NCBI GenBank assembly: GCA_003241055.1
Contig: QFOD01000002.1
Span: 239,601-303,600, forward strand
Source: Roseateles depolymerans
GTDB taxonomy: Bacteria; Pseudomonadota; Gammaproteobacteria; Burkholderiales; Burkholderiaceae_C
DNA: 64,000 bases
Reading direction: 5' to 3'
This document shows, one piece after another, positions 16,543 to 25,664 of the stretch. Made by a program: the position numbers and the translations under genes. How positions within the stretch are numbered: position 1 is the stretch's first letter; every line of letters starts with the position of its first letter. A model generated the notes under the pieces. It was not told the DNA's origin. It did not search any database and saw nothing but the letters and a program-made list of their open reading frames with translations.

Positions 16543-17115
16543 TCAGACCAGCCCGGACAGTGCAGATTCCCGCGTCGCCTGACGCAGCTCGCGCGCCAGC
16601 GCCGGCCGGCCCACCGCACGCGCGAGCACCAGGGCCCCGACCAGCGTGGACAGCAGGGCCAACGCATGGCGACGCCGCTCCGCCGGCTCGGCGTCCGGCA
16701 GCTGGGGCAGCAGTGCCGCCACCACGTCCTCCACCCCGTCTGCAAAGGCCTGCTTCACGGCCGGGCCGGCACGCGCGGCATCCCCCGCCAGCGCGGCGAA
16801 GGCGCAGCCCTCGCCCAGCCGGTCGCAATGGGCCTGCGACAGATAGGCCTTGATCCAGCCGGTCAGCGCCGCAGTGCCGGGCTCGGCGCCGGCGCCCCAG
16901 TGGTCACGGGTGGTCTCCAGCGCGCGACGACTGGCCTGAGCGGCAAGGTCTTCCTTGGATTCGAAATGCCCGTAGAAGCCACCACGCGTCAGGCCGGCGG
17001 CCTGCATCAGATCGTTCAGGCCAATGCCATCGAAGCCGCGCTCACGGAAGAGCTGGGCCGCGGTGTCCAGGATGCGTTCACGGTTGAGTTCGACCTGGGC
17101 GCGACTGACCTTCAT
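16543..17115 (-). CDS. TetR-family transcriptional regulator
   Basis: A 190-residue repressor-type regulator. The N-terminal helix-turn-helix (RERILDTAAQLFRERGFDGI ... GLTRGGFYGHFESKEDL) is at about residues 12-58. The C-terminal ligand domain resembles the TetR group that controls reductases and hydrolases. It is divergent from the SDR gene, with 108 bases between, and probably represses the SDR/hydrolase pair and itself through the shared region. Confidence 0.93.
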   Translation of the reverse strand: MKVSRAQVELNRERILDTAAQLFRERGFDGIGLNDLMQAAGLTRGGFYGHFESKEDLAAQASRRALETTRDHWGAGAEPGTAALTGWIKAYLSQAHCDRLGEGCAFAALAGDAARAGPAVKQAFADGVEDVVAALLPQLPDAEPAERRRHALALLSTLVGALVLARAVGRPALARELRQATRESALSGLV

Positions 17116-17158
17116 GACTGGACTCCAAGGGTGGCAGAACGTGGCTTGACTTATTTTA

Positions 17159-17203
17159 AATGATGGACGACATTTATGTTCATTGATGTTGATCGACATC
17201 ATT
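17159..17203. promoter_or_regulatory. Candidate TetR operator/promoter region
   Basis: The tetR-SDR intergenic DNA is unusually AT-rich for this genome and contains AATGATG (17159-17165) and its inverse CATCATT (17197-17203), with a further GACGACAT/GATCGACATC pair inside. This would suit a dimeric repressor bound over divergent promoters. Exact operator limits are inferred. Confidence 0.4.
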
Positions 17204-17223
17204 AAACAGTCCAGGAGCCCGCC

Positions 17224-17919
17224 ATGCAACTCAAGAACGCCATCGTCTTCATTACCGGAGCCAACCGAGGCCTGGGCCGAGCCTTTGCCGAGGCCGCACT
17301 GGCCGCCGGCGCCGCCAAGGTCTATGCCGCCGCCCGCAATCCGGCCAGCATCGACCTGCCCGGCGTCATCCCTGTCGCACTGGACGTCACCGATCCAGCC
17401 CAGGTGGACGCTGCCGCCGCGAGCTGCACGGATGTGACGCTGCTGGTCAACAACGCCGGCATTTCGCTCGGTGGCCAGGTGCTGGCCGACGACGGTCTGG
17501 ACAAGGCCCGTGCCGAGTTGGACGCCAATCTCTTCGGCCCCTGGCTGATGGCGCGTGCCTTTGCCCCCGCGCTGAAGGCCAATGGCGGTGGCGCCATCGT
17601 CAACGTGCTGTCGGTGCTGAGCTGGCTGAGCTTTCCGTCGGTCGCCACCTACAGCGTCTCCAAGTCGGCCGCCTGGGCGCTCAGCAACGGTCTGCGCAAC
17701 GAGCTCCGCGAGCAGGGCACGCAGGTCACCAGCCTTCATGTGGGCTACATGGACACCGACATGACCCGTGGACTGGATGCCCCCAAGGCCTCTCCCGCGC
17801 AGGTGGCCCGCATCACGCTGGAGGGCGTGGAAGCCGGTGCCTTCGAAGTGCTGGCCGACGAGATCAGCCGGCAGGTCAAGGGCAGCCTGTCCACCTCGAC
17901 GCCGGCCTACGCCAGCTGA
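17224..17919 (+). CDS. Short-chain dehydrogenase/reductase
   Basis: A 231-residue NAD(P)-dependent oxidoreductase. The cofactor motif TGANRGLG is at residues 11-18, NNAG at 76-79, and the catalytic Tyr143 and Lys147 lie in YSVSK. A catalytic Ser in the LSVLS segment (about 130-133) is present. The start ATG follows a CAGGAG ribosome site. It is divergent from tetR and 15 bases upstream of an alpha/beta hydrolase. The substrate is unknown. Confidence 0.92.
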   Translation: MQLKNAIVFITGANRGLGRAFAEAALAAGAAKVYAAARNPASIDLPGVIPVALDVTDPAQVDAAAASCTDVTLLVNNAGISLGGQVLADDGLDKARAELDANLFGPWLMARAFAPALKANGGGAIVNVLSVLSWLSFPSVATYSVSKSAAWALSNGLRNELREQGTQVTSLHVGYMDTDMTRGLDAPKASPAQVARITLEGVEAGAFEVLADEISRQVKGSLSTSTPAYAS

Positions 17920-17934
17920 CCCCGCGGGCCGATC

Positions 17935-18738
17935 ATGCAGGCGCCGCAACCTGGCACCCCGCCCACCCGTGACGACCGGCTGACGGCAGCCCGGGTGGCC
18001 CTGTCCGTGCCGGAACGGCTGCCGGCAACCCCGCAGGAGCTCTCGGCGCTGGCGCCTGGCGCCCGCCCGCCGCTGCTGCACGAGGGGCAACGGCTGGCTC
18101 GCTGGACGCTGGGCAGCGGGCCAGACGTGGTGCTGGTTCACGGCTGGAACGGCCGGTCCACGCAATGGGTTCCGTGGCTGCCCGCGCTGCTGGCCGCCGG
18201 TTGGCGTGTGCAGTTGCTGGACCTGCCCGGCCACGGAGAATCCACGGGTCAGGAGGCCAGCGTCGTGCACGCCGGCCGCGCGCTGCGCGAGCTCTGCGCA
18301 GAGCTGGGCACCGTGCATGCGGTGATCGGGCATTCGATGGGTTCAGCCGCCGTGCTGTGGGCGCTCAGGCACGGCGTGAGGCTGAGCCGCAGCGTCCATC
18401 TGGCAGGGCCGTCATCGCTGACGCCCGTGGTCCACGGCATCGCCGCAGCGCAGGGTCTCGACGCCGCCGATCGCCGCGCCTTCGCCGGCTGGGCGGAAGG
18501 CTTCATCGGCGCGCCGCTCGCCAGCGTCGACCTCCCCGCCGTGCGCCCTCATCTGCGACATCCGGCCCTGCTGCTGCATGACCCCGACGACCGTGTCGTG
18601 CCCTATGCGGCCTCACGGGCGCTGCAGGATGCATGGCCGCTGGCGCGGCTCGAGCCCGTCAGCGGCCTGGGCCATCGCCGCATCCTCTCGGACGAGGGCG
18701 TGATCCGCAGCGCCGTGAGCTTCCTGCGCATGCCCTGA
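17935..18738 (+). CDS. Alpha/beta-fold hydrolase
   Basis: A 267-residue hydrolase with the fold's landmarks: the oxyanion region VLVHGWNG at about 67-73, nucleophile S134 in GHSMG, the acid in HDPDDRVVPY and the catalytic His in GLGHRR. The first 50 residues are a Pro/Ala-rich extension before the core. It follows the SDR gene by 15 bases and is probably co-regulated by the divergent TetR protein. It could act on an ester or lactone related to the SDR substrate, but this is inference. Confidence 0.88.
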   Translation: MQAPQPGTPPTRDDRLTAARVALSVPERLPATPQELSALAPGARPPLLHEGQRLARWTLGSGPDVVLVHGWNGRSTQWVPWLPALLAAGWRVQLLDLPGHGESTGQEASVVHAGRALRELCAELGTVHAVIGHSMGSAAVLWALRHGVRLSRSVHLAGPSSLTPVVHGIAAAQGLDAADRRAFAGWAEGFIGAPLASVDLPAVRPHLRHPALLLHDPDDRVVPYAASRALQDAWPLARLEPVSGLGHRRILSDEGVIRSAVSFLRMP

Positions 18739-18757
18739 CCCTCGATCGCCAAAAGAA

Positions 18758-18779
18758 ACGCCCCGCATCAGCGGGGCGT
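18758..18779 (-). terminator. Terminator after ftsZ at the end of the dcw cluster
   Basis: A 9-bp ACGCCCCGC/GCGGGGCGT stem with loop ATCA. On the minus strand it is followed by TTTCTTTT, a good intrinsic terminator about 60 bases after the ftsZ stop. The convergent hydrolase gene ends 20 bases away, and the hairpin can serve it as well, less efficiently. Confidence 0.88.
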
Positions 18780-18838
18780 CGGTCGTGGTGGCCACGCCTG
18801 GGGCGCAGCCTGTCAGGCGTTCGAAGCGTTCGAGGCGA

Positions 18839-20080
18839 TCAATCGGCCTGCTTGCGCAGGAAGGCCGGAATCTCGATCTCGTCCATGCCGTTGGAGGACA
18901 GCGCTTCGACCTTGGCAGCCGCGCTGCCCGAACGACCATGACGCCACACGCTCGGCACATTGGCATTGGCGAAGTCGCCCAGGCCAAGGCCGGCATGGGC
19001 AGAGCCAGCAACCTGTGCCGTCACCGCGGGCTGCACGGCCACCGCCTGCGTCAGCACAGGCATGCCGTCGGTGCCGGTACGCACGACCTGCTGGGTCTGC
19101 ACCACCTGCAGCGGCGCTGCCTGGCGGGCACGCGACAGGCCGGTCGCGATCACCGTGACGCGCAGCGCATCACCCAGGCTTTCGTCGTAGGCCGTGCCGA
19201 AGATGACGTGGGCCTCTTCCGAGGCGTAGCGCTTGATGGCGTTCATCGCGTTGCGCGATTCGCTCAGCTTGAAGTTGCTGCGGCCGGCGGCAATCAGCAC
19301 CAGCACGCCGCGCGCGCCGGACAGGTCAATGCCTTCCAGCAGCGGGCAGGCCACGGCAGCTTCGGCCGCCTTGGCTGCGCGATCCGGGCCGGTGGCCTGG
19401 GCCGTACCCATCATGGCCTTGCCCGGCTCACTCATCACGGTCTTCACGTCCTCGAAGTCGACGTTGACCAGACCGGGAATATGAATGATGTCGGAAATGC
19501 CGCCAACAGCGTTCTTCAGCACGTCATTGGCGTGCGCGAAGGCCTGATCCTGCGTGACGTCGTCGCCCAGCACATCCAGCAGCTTGTCGTTCAGCACGAC
19601 GATCAGCGAGTCGACATTCGCTTCCAGTTCGGTCAGGCCCGAATCGGCGGCCTTGGCGCGACGGTTGCCTTCGAATTCAAAAGGTTTCGTGACCACGCCC
19701 ACCGTCAGGATGCCCATTTCCTTGGCGACGCGCGCAATCACCGGTGCGGCCCCGGTGCCGGTACCGCCGCCCATACCCGCCGTGATGAACAGCATATTGG
19801 CGCCCGCGATGGATTCGCGAATGCGGTTTTCGGCCTCTTCGGCGGCGGCCTTGCCCATCTCGGGTTTGGCGCCAGCCCCCAGGCCGGTGGAGCCGAGTTG
19901 CAGCAATTGATCGGCCTTGGAGCGATTCAGCGCCTGCGCATCGGTATTGGCGCAGATGAATTCCACGCCTTGCACACCCTGGGCGATCATGTGGTCGACC
20001 GCATTGCCGCCGCCGCCGCCGACGCCAATCACCTTGATTTGGGTGCCTTGGTCAAACTCTTCGATCATCTCGATGGGCAT
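18839..20080 (-). CDS. ftsZ: Cell division protein FtsZ
   Basis: A 413-residue tubulin-like GTPase that polymerises into the Z-ring. The GTP-binding GGGTGTG signature is at residues 104-110 and the N-terminal VGGGGGNAVDHM segment is typical. The C-terminal peptide DEIEIPAFLRKQAD is the docking site for FtsA and ZipA. The ATG has a near-perfect AGGAGGT ribosome site. It lies 92 bases after ftsA, the longest gap in the ftsQAZ part, leaving room for an extra promoter, and it is the last gene before the terminator. Confidence 0.98.
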   Translation of the reverse strand: MPIEMIEEFDQGTQIKVIGVGGGGGNAVDHMIAQGVQGVEFICANTDAQALNRSKADQLLQLGSTGLGAGAKPEMGKAAAEEAENRIRESIAGANMLFITAGMGGGTGTGAAPVIARVAKEMGILTVGVVTKPFEFEGNRRAKAADSGLTELEANVDSLIVVLNDKLLDVLGDDVTQDQAFAHANDVLKNAVGGISDIIHIPGLVNVDFEDVKTVMSEPGKAMMGTAQATGPDRAAKAAEAAVACPLLEGIDLSGARGVLVLIAAGRSNFKLSESRNAMNAIKRYASEEAHVIFGTAYDESLGDALRVTVIATGLSRARQAAPLQVVQTQQVVRTGTDGMPVLTQAVAVQPAVTAQVAGSAHAGLGLGDFANANVPSVWRHGRSGSAAAKVEALSSNGMDEIEIPAFLRKQAD

Positions 20081-20172
20081 ATGAAACCTCCTACAGCAAT
20101 TGTGCCTTGGGCACCTGTGAAAGACTAGTTGTTGAAACAAATTTTTGATGTTCTTGGGGGGCCTGCAAGGGC

Positions 20173-21402
20173 CTAGAAATTCCCCATGAACCAATCCTTG
20201 ACCCGCCCGAGCAGGGTTTGTACCGAGCCCGCCTGCTGTTGTGCCTTGAAACCCCGGGTGCGCGCCAGCCGGGCCTCTTCGAGCAGACCCATGACGGTCG
20301 CGGATCGGGGGTTTGCAACCATGTCGTAAAGCGCGCCGGAATACGTCGGCAAACCGCGCCTGACAGGTTTCAGAAAAATATCCTCAGCCAGTTCCACCAT
20401 GCCCGGCATCACCGCCGAGCCGCCGGTCAGCACAATGCCGGAGGACAGCAATTCCTCGTAGCCGCTGTCGCGAATCACCTGGTGCACCAGCGAAAAGATT
20501 TCCTCGACGCGCGGCTCGATGACCCCGGCCAGCGCCTGCTTGGACAGCATCCGGGGGCTGCGGTCGCCAAGGCCCGGCACCTCCACCTGATCGGACGGCT
20601 CGGCCAGCAACTGCTTGGCGACGCCGTGCTCGACCTTGATTTCCTCGGCATCCTTGGTCGGCGTGCGCAGCGCCATCGCGATATCACTGGTGATGAGGTC
20701 GCCGGCGATGGGGATGACCGCGGTATGGCGGATGGAGCCGCCGGTGAATATCGCGACGTCGGTGGTGCCGGCGCCAATATCCACCAGGGCCACGCCGAGA
20801 TCGCGCTCGTCGGCGGTCAGTGCCGCCAGGCTGGAGGCGCTGGGATTCAAAACCAGCTGCTCGACTTCCAGGCCACAACGGCGCACGCACTTGACGATGT
20901 TTTCCGCCGCGCTCTGGGCCCCGGTCACGATATGGACCTTGACCTCCAGCCGGCCACCGCTCATTCCAATCGGTTCCTTGACCTCATGGCCGTCGATGAC
21001 AAATTCCTGCGGCTCGACCAGCAACAGGCGCTGGTCGTTCGGAATATTGATGGCCTTGGCAGTTTCGACCACCCGGGTGACGTCGATAGGCGTGACCTCC
21101 TTGTCGCGCACGATGACCATGCCGGTGGAGTTCTGGCCGCGGATATGGCTGCCGGTGATCCCGGTGTAGACCCGGGATATCTTGCAGTCGGCCATCATTT
21201 CGGCCTCTTTCAAGGCCTGCTGTATCGACTGCACGGTCGCATCGATATTGACGACGACGCCACGCTTGAGCCCGTGCGACGGCGCCACCCCCAGGCCGGC
21301 GATGCGCAAATCCCCCCCGGGCAATACCTCGGCCACCACCGCCATGATCTTGGCCGTGCCGATATCCAAGCCGACGACCAAATCCTTGTATTCCTTGGCC
21401 AT
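20173..21402 (-). CDS. ftsA: Cell division protein FtsA
   Basis: A 409-residue actin-like ATPase that tethers FtsZ to the membrane. Phosphate and adenosine motifs are visible (VGLDIGTAKI near the start, VDIGAGTTDVAIF mid-protein, GIVLTGGSAVMPG later). The C-terminal amphipathic helix VKDWFMGNF anchors it to the membrane. The ATG at 21402 has an AGGACGG site just upstream and is preferred over an upstream TTG. ftsQ ends eight bases before it. Confidence 0.98.
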   Translation of the reverse strand: MAKEYKDLVVGLDIGTAKIMAVVAEVLPGGDLRIAGLGVAPSHGLKRGVVVNIDATVQSIQQALKEAEMMADCKISRVYTGITGSHIRGQNSTGMVIVRDKEVTPIDVTRVVETAKAINIPNDQRLLLVEPQEFVIDGHEVKEPIGMSGGRLEVKVHIVTGAQSAAENIVKCVRRCGLEVEQLVLNPSASSLAALTADERDLGVALVDIGAGTTDVAIFTGGSIRHTAVIPIAGDLITSDIAMALRTPTKDAEEIKVEHGVAKQLLAEPSDQVEVPGLGDRSPRMLSKQALAGVIEPRVEEIFSLVHQVIRDSGYEELLSSGIVLTGGSAVMPGMVELAEDIFLKPVRRGLPTYSGALYDMVANPRSATVMGLLEEARLARTRGFKAQQQAGSVQTLLGRVKDWFMGNF

Positions 21403-21410
21403 GTCCGTCC

Positions 21411-22238
21411 TCAACGTTTCTTGTTTGCGGGTTTACCCTTGGATTGGGTGGTCACGCCGCGCAGGCGCACCGCATATCCGTCCGTGTGGCGTAAATCCGC
21501 CGTCAGCAGTGGCGCGTGGTAGCGGGCCTCGACCGCCGTCACGCTGCGCGTGAACCGGTCGAAGCGCTCCGCCACCTCGGCCTGGGTGCCGCGCCCCAGC
21601 TCGATCACCGCGCCGCCCTCCAGCGTCGCGCGCCAGGAGCCGCGGCCGGACAGGTCCAGCCGCACCACCTCCTGATTCAGGCGCCGGGCGGCCGGCGACA
21701 CCGCCCGCCACATCGCCAGCATCTCGTCCGCCGTGTGGGCCGGGCCGGACAGCACCGGCAGGCTCTCATCCTCGACATCGCCCAGATTGGCCTGGAAGAC
21801 CTCGCCGAAGCTGTTGACCAGCGCCCGCTCGGTCGTGGCCTCGGAGGCCGAGTCCGCCCCGTCGGCCCGCGGCTCCCAGTAGGCCGCGGCCCGGTGCTCC
21901 TCGAGGCGGACCTTGAGGCGCATGGGCCAAAGGCGCTGCAGATCGGCATGCCGCACCCAGGGCACGGCCTCGAACGCCGCGCGGCCGTCCTTCAGATCCA
22001 TGCTCAGGAAACTGCCTTTCAGGCGCGGCAGCGCATTGGCCCGCAGCGACACCACGCTGTTGCGGCTCACGTCGCCCACCACCTGGATGGCACGCACATT
22101 GAACACCGGCAGCCGCATCGCCCAACGTCCGGCCAGCGCCAGCGCAGCGCCCAGCACCGCGAGCACGAGCAGCGCCGACACCGCATTCATCAGGCGGATG
22201 TCGGGCGGCAGCGCGATGCTGGCGGCGGCAGAGTTCAT
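21411..22238 (-). CDS. ftsQ: Cell division protein FtsQ
   Basis: A 275-residue bitopic divisome protein linking early and late division proteins through FtsB/FtsL. One transmembrane helix (about 19-40) is followed by the POTRA domain (VFNVRAIQVVGDVSRNS) and the FtsQ periplasmic domain (WVRHADLQRLWPMRLKVRLEE). The C-terminus is basic. The start ATG overlaps the ddlB stop (ATGA); a GTG further upstream would run deep into ddlB and is not preferred. Confidence 0.96.
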   Translation of the reverse strand: MNSAAASIALPPDIRLMNAVSALLVLAVLGAALALAGRWAMRLPVFNVRAIQVVGDVSRNSVVSLRANALPRLKGSFLSMDLKDGRAAFEAVPWVRHADLQRLWPMRLKVRLEEHRAAAYWEPRADGADSASEATTERALVNSFGEVFQANLGDVEDESLPVLSGPAHTADEMLAMWRAVSPAARRLNQEVVRLDLSGRGSWRATLEGGAVIELGRGTQAEVAERFDRFTRSVTAVEARYHAPLLTADLRHTDGYAVRLRGVTTQSKGKPANKKR

Positions 22239-23209
22239 GCGTGGTCGAGACGGGCCTGGGCCAGCAGCCACAGGCAGAGTTGCGGGTAGCCGACGCCCAC
22301 GGCCTGCGCGGCCTTGGGCACCAGGGAGTGCGAGGTCATGCCCGGGCTGGTGTTCATCTCCAGCAGGAAGGGCTTCATGTCGGCGCGGCGCAGCATCAGG
22401 TCGGCCCGGCCCCAGCCGCGGCAGCCCAGCAGGCGGTAGGCCTTGAGCACCAGCTGCGCGATCTCGGCCTCCAGCGCGGCCGGCAGCGAGCCGAACAGGT
22501 ATTGCGTGGTGTCGGTCTCGTACTTGTTGGCGTAGTCGTAGTTGCCGGCCTCGGCGCGGATCTCGATCAGCGGCAGCGCCACCGCGCCCGCGCCCTCACC
22601 CAGCACCGCGCAGGTCAGCTCGGGGCCTTCGATGAACTGCTCGAACAGCAGCTCGTCATCGAAGCCCAGCGCCAGGTCCACCGCGCCCTGCATGTCCGAG
22701 TAGCCCAGGGCCTTGGTGATACCGATGCTGCTGCCCTCGTGCGGCGGCTTCACGACGACGGGCAGGCCCAGCTCGTCGGGGATGGTGCGCACCCGCTCGC
22801 GCGTCAGCTCGGCGCGCGACAGGGCCAGGTATTGCGGCGTGGACAGCTGGGCGGTGGACCACAGGCGCTTGGTCAGCGTCTTGTCCATCGCCACGCCGGA
22901 CGCCGTGACGCCCGAGCCGGTGTAGGGCAGGCGCAGCCATTCGAGCGCGCCCTGGATCGCGCCGTCCTCGCCGCCACGGCCATGCAGCGCGATGAAGGCG
23001 CGCTGGAAGCCCTGGTCCTTGAGCGCCTGCAGCGGCTGCTCGGCCGGGTCGAAAGCGTGGGCGTCGACGCCGACGGAGCGCAGCGCCGCCAGCACGCCGG
23101 CACCGCTCATCAGCGAGACCGGCCGTTCGGCGCTGCGGCCACCCTGCAGCACGGCCACCTTGCCCAGCGCACGGGCGTCGATGTGGAGATCAATGGGCGG
23201 GGTGCTCAT
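22235..23209 (-). CDS. ddlB: D-alanine--D-alanine ligase
   Basis: A 324-residue ATP-grasp enzyme making D-Ala-D-Ala for peptidoglycan precursors. Family motifs include LQGGRSAER near the N-terminus, ALHGRGGEDG, VKPPHEGSSIGI for ATP binding, and LEMNTSPGMTSHSLVP at the metal site. It overlaps murC and ftsQ by four bases at each end, consistent with translational coupling. Confidence 0.97.
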   Translation of the reverse strand: MSTPPIDLHIDARALGKVAVLQGGRSAERPVSLMSGAGVLAALRSVGVDAHAFDPAEQPLQALKDQGFQRAFIALHGRGGEDGAIQGALEWLRLPYTGSGVTASGVAMDKTLTKRLWSTAQLSTPQYLALSRAELTRERVRTIPDELGLPVVVKPPHEGSSIGITKALGYSDMQGAVDLALGFDDELLFEQFIEGPELTCAVLGEGAGAVALPLIEIRAEAGNYDYANKYETDTTQYLFGSLPAALEAEIAQLVLKAYRLLGCRGWGRADLMLRRADMKPFLLEMNTSPGMTSHSLVPKAAQAVGVGYPQLCLWLLAQARLDHA

Positions 23210-24594
23210 GAGTGAGCCTTTCGAAAATGGTCTTCAATCGCGGCGGGCAGCGTGCTCATGGAGCCGGCGCCCATGCCGATGACGACATCGCCGTCGCGGG
23301 TCAGCGCGGCCAGCGCGGCCGGCATGTCGGCCACGCGCGGCACGAACTGCGCGCCCGGCACGGCCGCGGCCAATGCCCGGCCGTCGGCCCCGGCGATGGG
23401 CGCCTCGCCGGCCGAATACACCTCGGTCAGCAGCACCGCATCGGCCTGGCCCAGCACCTGGGCGAAGTCCGCGAAGCAGTCGCGGGTGCGGGTGTAGCGG
23501 TGCGGCTGGAAGGCCAGCACCAGGCGGCGGCCGGGATAGGCGCCGCGCGCGGCGGCCAGCACCGCGGCCATCTCCACCGGGTGGTGGCCGTAGTCGTCCA
23601 CCAGCGCGAAGCGGCCGCCGTCGGCCGAGGGCCATTCGCCATGCTTCTCGAAACGGCGGCCCACGCCGGAAAACTGCGCCAGCCCGCGCTGGATGGCCGC
23701 GTCCGTGCAGCCCAGCTCGGTGGCCACTGCGATCGCGGCCAGCGCGTTACGCACGTTGTGCTCGCCCGAGAGGCTGAGCCGCACCGGCAGCTCGGGCAGG
23801 CCGTCGCGCCGGCAGGTGAAGCTCATGCCGCCACCGTCCAGTGCCTGCACATCCAGCGCTCGTATGGACGCAGACTCGCAAAGGCCATAGGTCCGGAGCG
23901 GACGCTGCACGCGCCCCAGGATGCCGCGCACGCCGGCGTCGTCCACGCACAGCACGGCCGCGCCGTAAAACGGCATGCGGTGCAGAAAGTCGACAAAGGC
24001 CTGCTGCAGCCGCTCGAAGGAGTGGCCGTAGGTGTCCATGTGGTCGGCATCGATATTGGTGACCACCGCCAGCACCGGCCCCAGATGCAGGAAGGACGCG
24101 TCGCTCTCGTCTGCCTCCACGACGATGAACTCGCCCTGGCCCAGGCGCGAATTGGCGCCGGCCGCGTTGAGCTTGCCGCCGATCACGAAGGTCGGGTCCA
24201 GCCCGGCCTCGACCAGGATGGTGGTGACCAGCGAGGTCGTCGTCGTCTTGCCATGCGTGCCGGCGATGGCGATGCCGGACTTCAGCCGCATCAGCTCGGC
24301 CAGCATCAGCGCACGCGGCACCACCGGCAGCTGGCGCGCACGCGCCGCCTGCACCTCGGGGTTGTCGGCCTGCACCGCGGTGCTGGTGACCAGCACCTGC
24401 GCATCGCCGATGTGCGGTGCGGCGTGGCCGATCTGCACCCGCAGCCCCAGCGCACGCAGGCGCTCGGTGGTGGCGCTCTCGGCCGCGTCCGAGCCGCTGA
24501 CCGTGAAGCCCAGGTTGTGCAGGATCTCGGCGATGCCGCTCATGCCGGCGCCGCCTATGCCCACGAAATGCAGTCGCTGCACCGCATGCTTCAT
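23206..24594 (-). CDS. murC: UDP-N-acetylmuramate--L-alanine ligase
   Basis: A 462-residue Mur ligase adding L-Ala to UDP-MurNAc. The N-terminal Rossmann segment HFVGIGGAGMSGIAEIL, the ATP loop GTHGKTTTTS and the EADESDASF motif are diagnostic, as is the C-terminal FQPHRYTRT. The ATG giving MKHAVQRLHF is preferred over longer in-frame extensions into murG. Both ends overlap neighbours (murG and ddlB) by four bases. Confidence 0.97.
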   Translation of the reverse strand: MKHAVQRLHFVGIGGAGMSGIAEILHNLGFTVSGSDAAESATTERLRALGLRVQIGHAAPHIGDAQVLVTSTAVQADNPEVQAARARQLPVVPRALMLAELMRLKSGIAIAGTHGKTTTTSLVTTILVEAGLDPTFVIGGKLNAAGANSRLGQGEFIVVEADESDASFLHLGPVLAVVTNIDADHMDTYGHSFERLQQAFVDFLHRMPFYGAAVLCVDDAGVRGILGRVQRPLRTYGLCESASIRALDVQALDGGGMSFTCRRDGLPELPVRLSLSGEHNVRNALAAIAVATELGCTDAAIQRGLAQFSGVGRRFEKHGEWPSADGGRFALVDDYGHHPVEMAAVLAAARGAYPGRRLVLAFQPHRYTRTRDCFADFAQVLGQADAVLLTEVYSAGEAPIAGADGRALAAAVPGAQFVPRVADMPAALAALTRDGDVVIGMGAGSMSTLPAAIEDHFRKAHS

Positions 24595-25664
24595 GACTGC
24601 CCCTCGATCTCGTCGGCCACGCGCGCCGCGGCACGCGGCCGGGCCAGCGCGCGGGCCTTGTCGCCCATCACCGCCAGCTGCGCACGGCCGAGCCCAGCCA
24701 CCAGCTCGTGCAGGCGGGCCGGCGTCAGCTCGGTCTGCGGCAGATGCAGCGCCGCGCCGTGCTGGGCCATGAAGATGGCGTTGTCGCGCTGGTGCGAGGT
24801 GGTGCTCACCACCAGCGGCACCAGTACCGCGGCGCTGCCGGCCGCACACAGCTCGCTGACCGTGATCGCGCCGGCACGGCAGATCACCAGGTCGGCCGCA
24901 GCCAGCGCAGCGGCCATGTCATCGATGAAGGGCAGCACCTCGGCCTGCACGCCCTCGGCGGCATAGGCCTGCTGCACCTCGGCGAGATTGGCCTGGCCGG
25001 TCTGGTGCGTCACCAGCGGTCGCTCGTCGTCCGGCCACAGCGTCAGCGCCTGCGGCAGCACCGCGTTGATCGCGCGTGCGCCCAGCGAGCCGCCCACCAC
25101 CAGCAGCCGCAACGGGCCGTCGCGGCCCAGCAGGCGCTCCGCCGGTGCAGGCAGCGCCTCGATGAGCTCGCGCACCGGGTTGCCGGTCACAACCGCGTTG
25201 GGCGTCGCCGCCGCTGCGGCGCCATCAAAGCCGAAGGCGATGCGACGCGCGAAACGGCGCAGCACGCCATTGCTCATCAGCAGCGCCGCATCGGCGTTCA
25301 CCAGCAGCAGCGGCAGGCCGTTCAGCCAGGCCGCCAGGCCGGCCGGCACGCACACATAGCCGCCCATGCCCAGCACGACCGTCGCGCCGTGCTGGCGGTA
25401 CAGGCGCCGCGCCAGCACCAGGGCCTTGAAGAATCCCACCACGCCACGCAGCGTGTGGGCCAACCCCTTGCCGCGCAGGCCGGCAAACGGCAGCGCATCC
25501 AGCGCAATGCCGGCGGCCGGCACCAGCTTGTGCTCCATGCCGGCGGGCGTGCCCATCCAGGACACCGTCCAGCCGCGGCGCTGCATCTCCTCGGCCACGG
25601 CCAGGCCCGGAATGATGTGGCCGCCGGTGCCGGCCGCCAGGATCACCAGATGGCGCGCGCTCAT
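24591..25664 (-). CDS. murG: Lipid II synthase MurG
   Basis: A 357-residue glycosyltransferase that adds GlcNAc to lipid I at the inner face of the membrane. The N-terminal Gly loop AAGTGGHIIPGLAVAEE and the UDP-GlcNAc region CRAGAITVSELCAAGSAAVLVPL are clear. The loop around LVNADAALLMSNGVL replaces the more common EQN form of this loop. It overlaps ftsW and murC by four bases at each side. Confidence 0.96.
   Translation of the reverse strand: MSARHLVILAAGTGGHIIPGLAVAEEMQRRGWTVSWMGTPAGMEHKLVPAAGIALDALPFAGLRGKGLAHTLRGVVGFFKALVLARRLYRQHGATVVLGMGGYVCVPAGLAAWLNGLPLLLVNADAALLMSNGVLRRFARRIAFGFDGAAAAATPNAVVTGNPVRELIEALPAPAERLLGRDGPLRLLVVGGSLGARAINAVLPQALTLWPDDERPLVTHQTGQANLAEVQQAYAAEGVQAEVLPFIDDMAAALAAADLVICRAGAITVSELCAAGSAAVLVPLVVSTTSHQRDNAIFMAQHGAALHLPQTELTPARLHELVAGLGRAQLAVMGDKARALARPRAAARVADEIEGQS

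Noticed and set aside
18810..18838. Near-tandem GCGTTCGAA/GCGTTCGAG just before the ftsZ stop on the plus strand
   Set aside because: Only two imperfect 9-base units; too little to call a repeat element or binding site.
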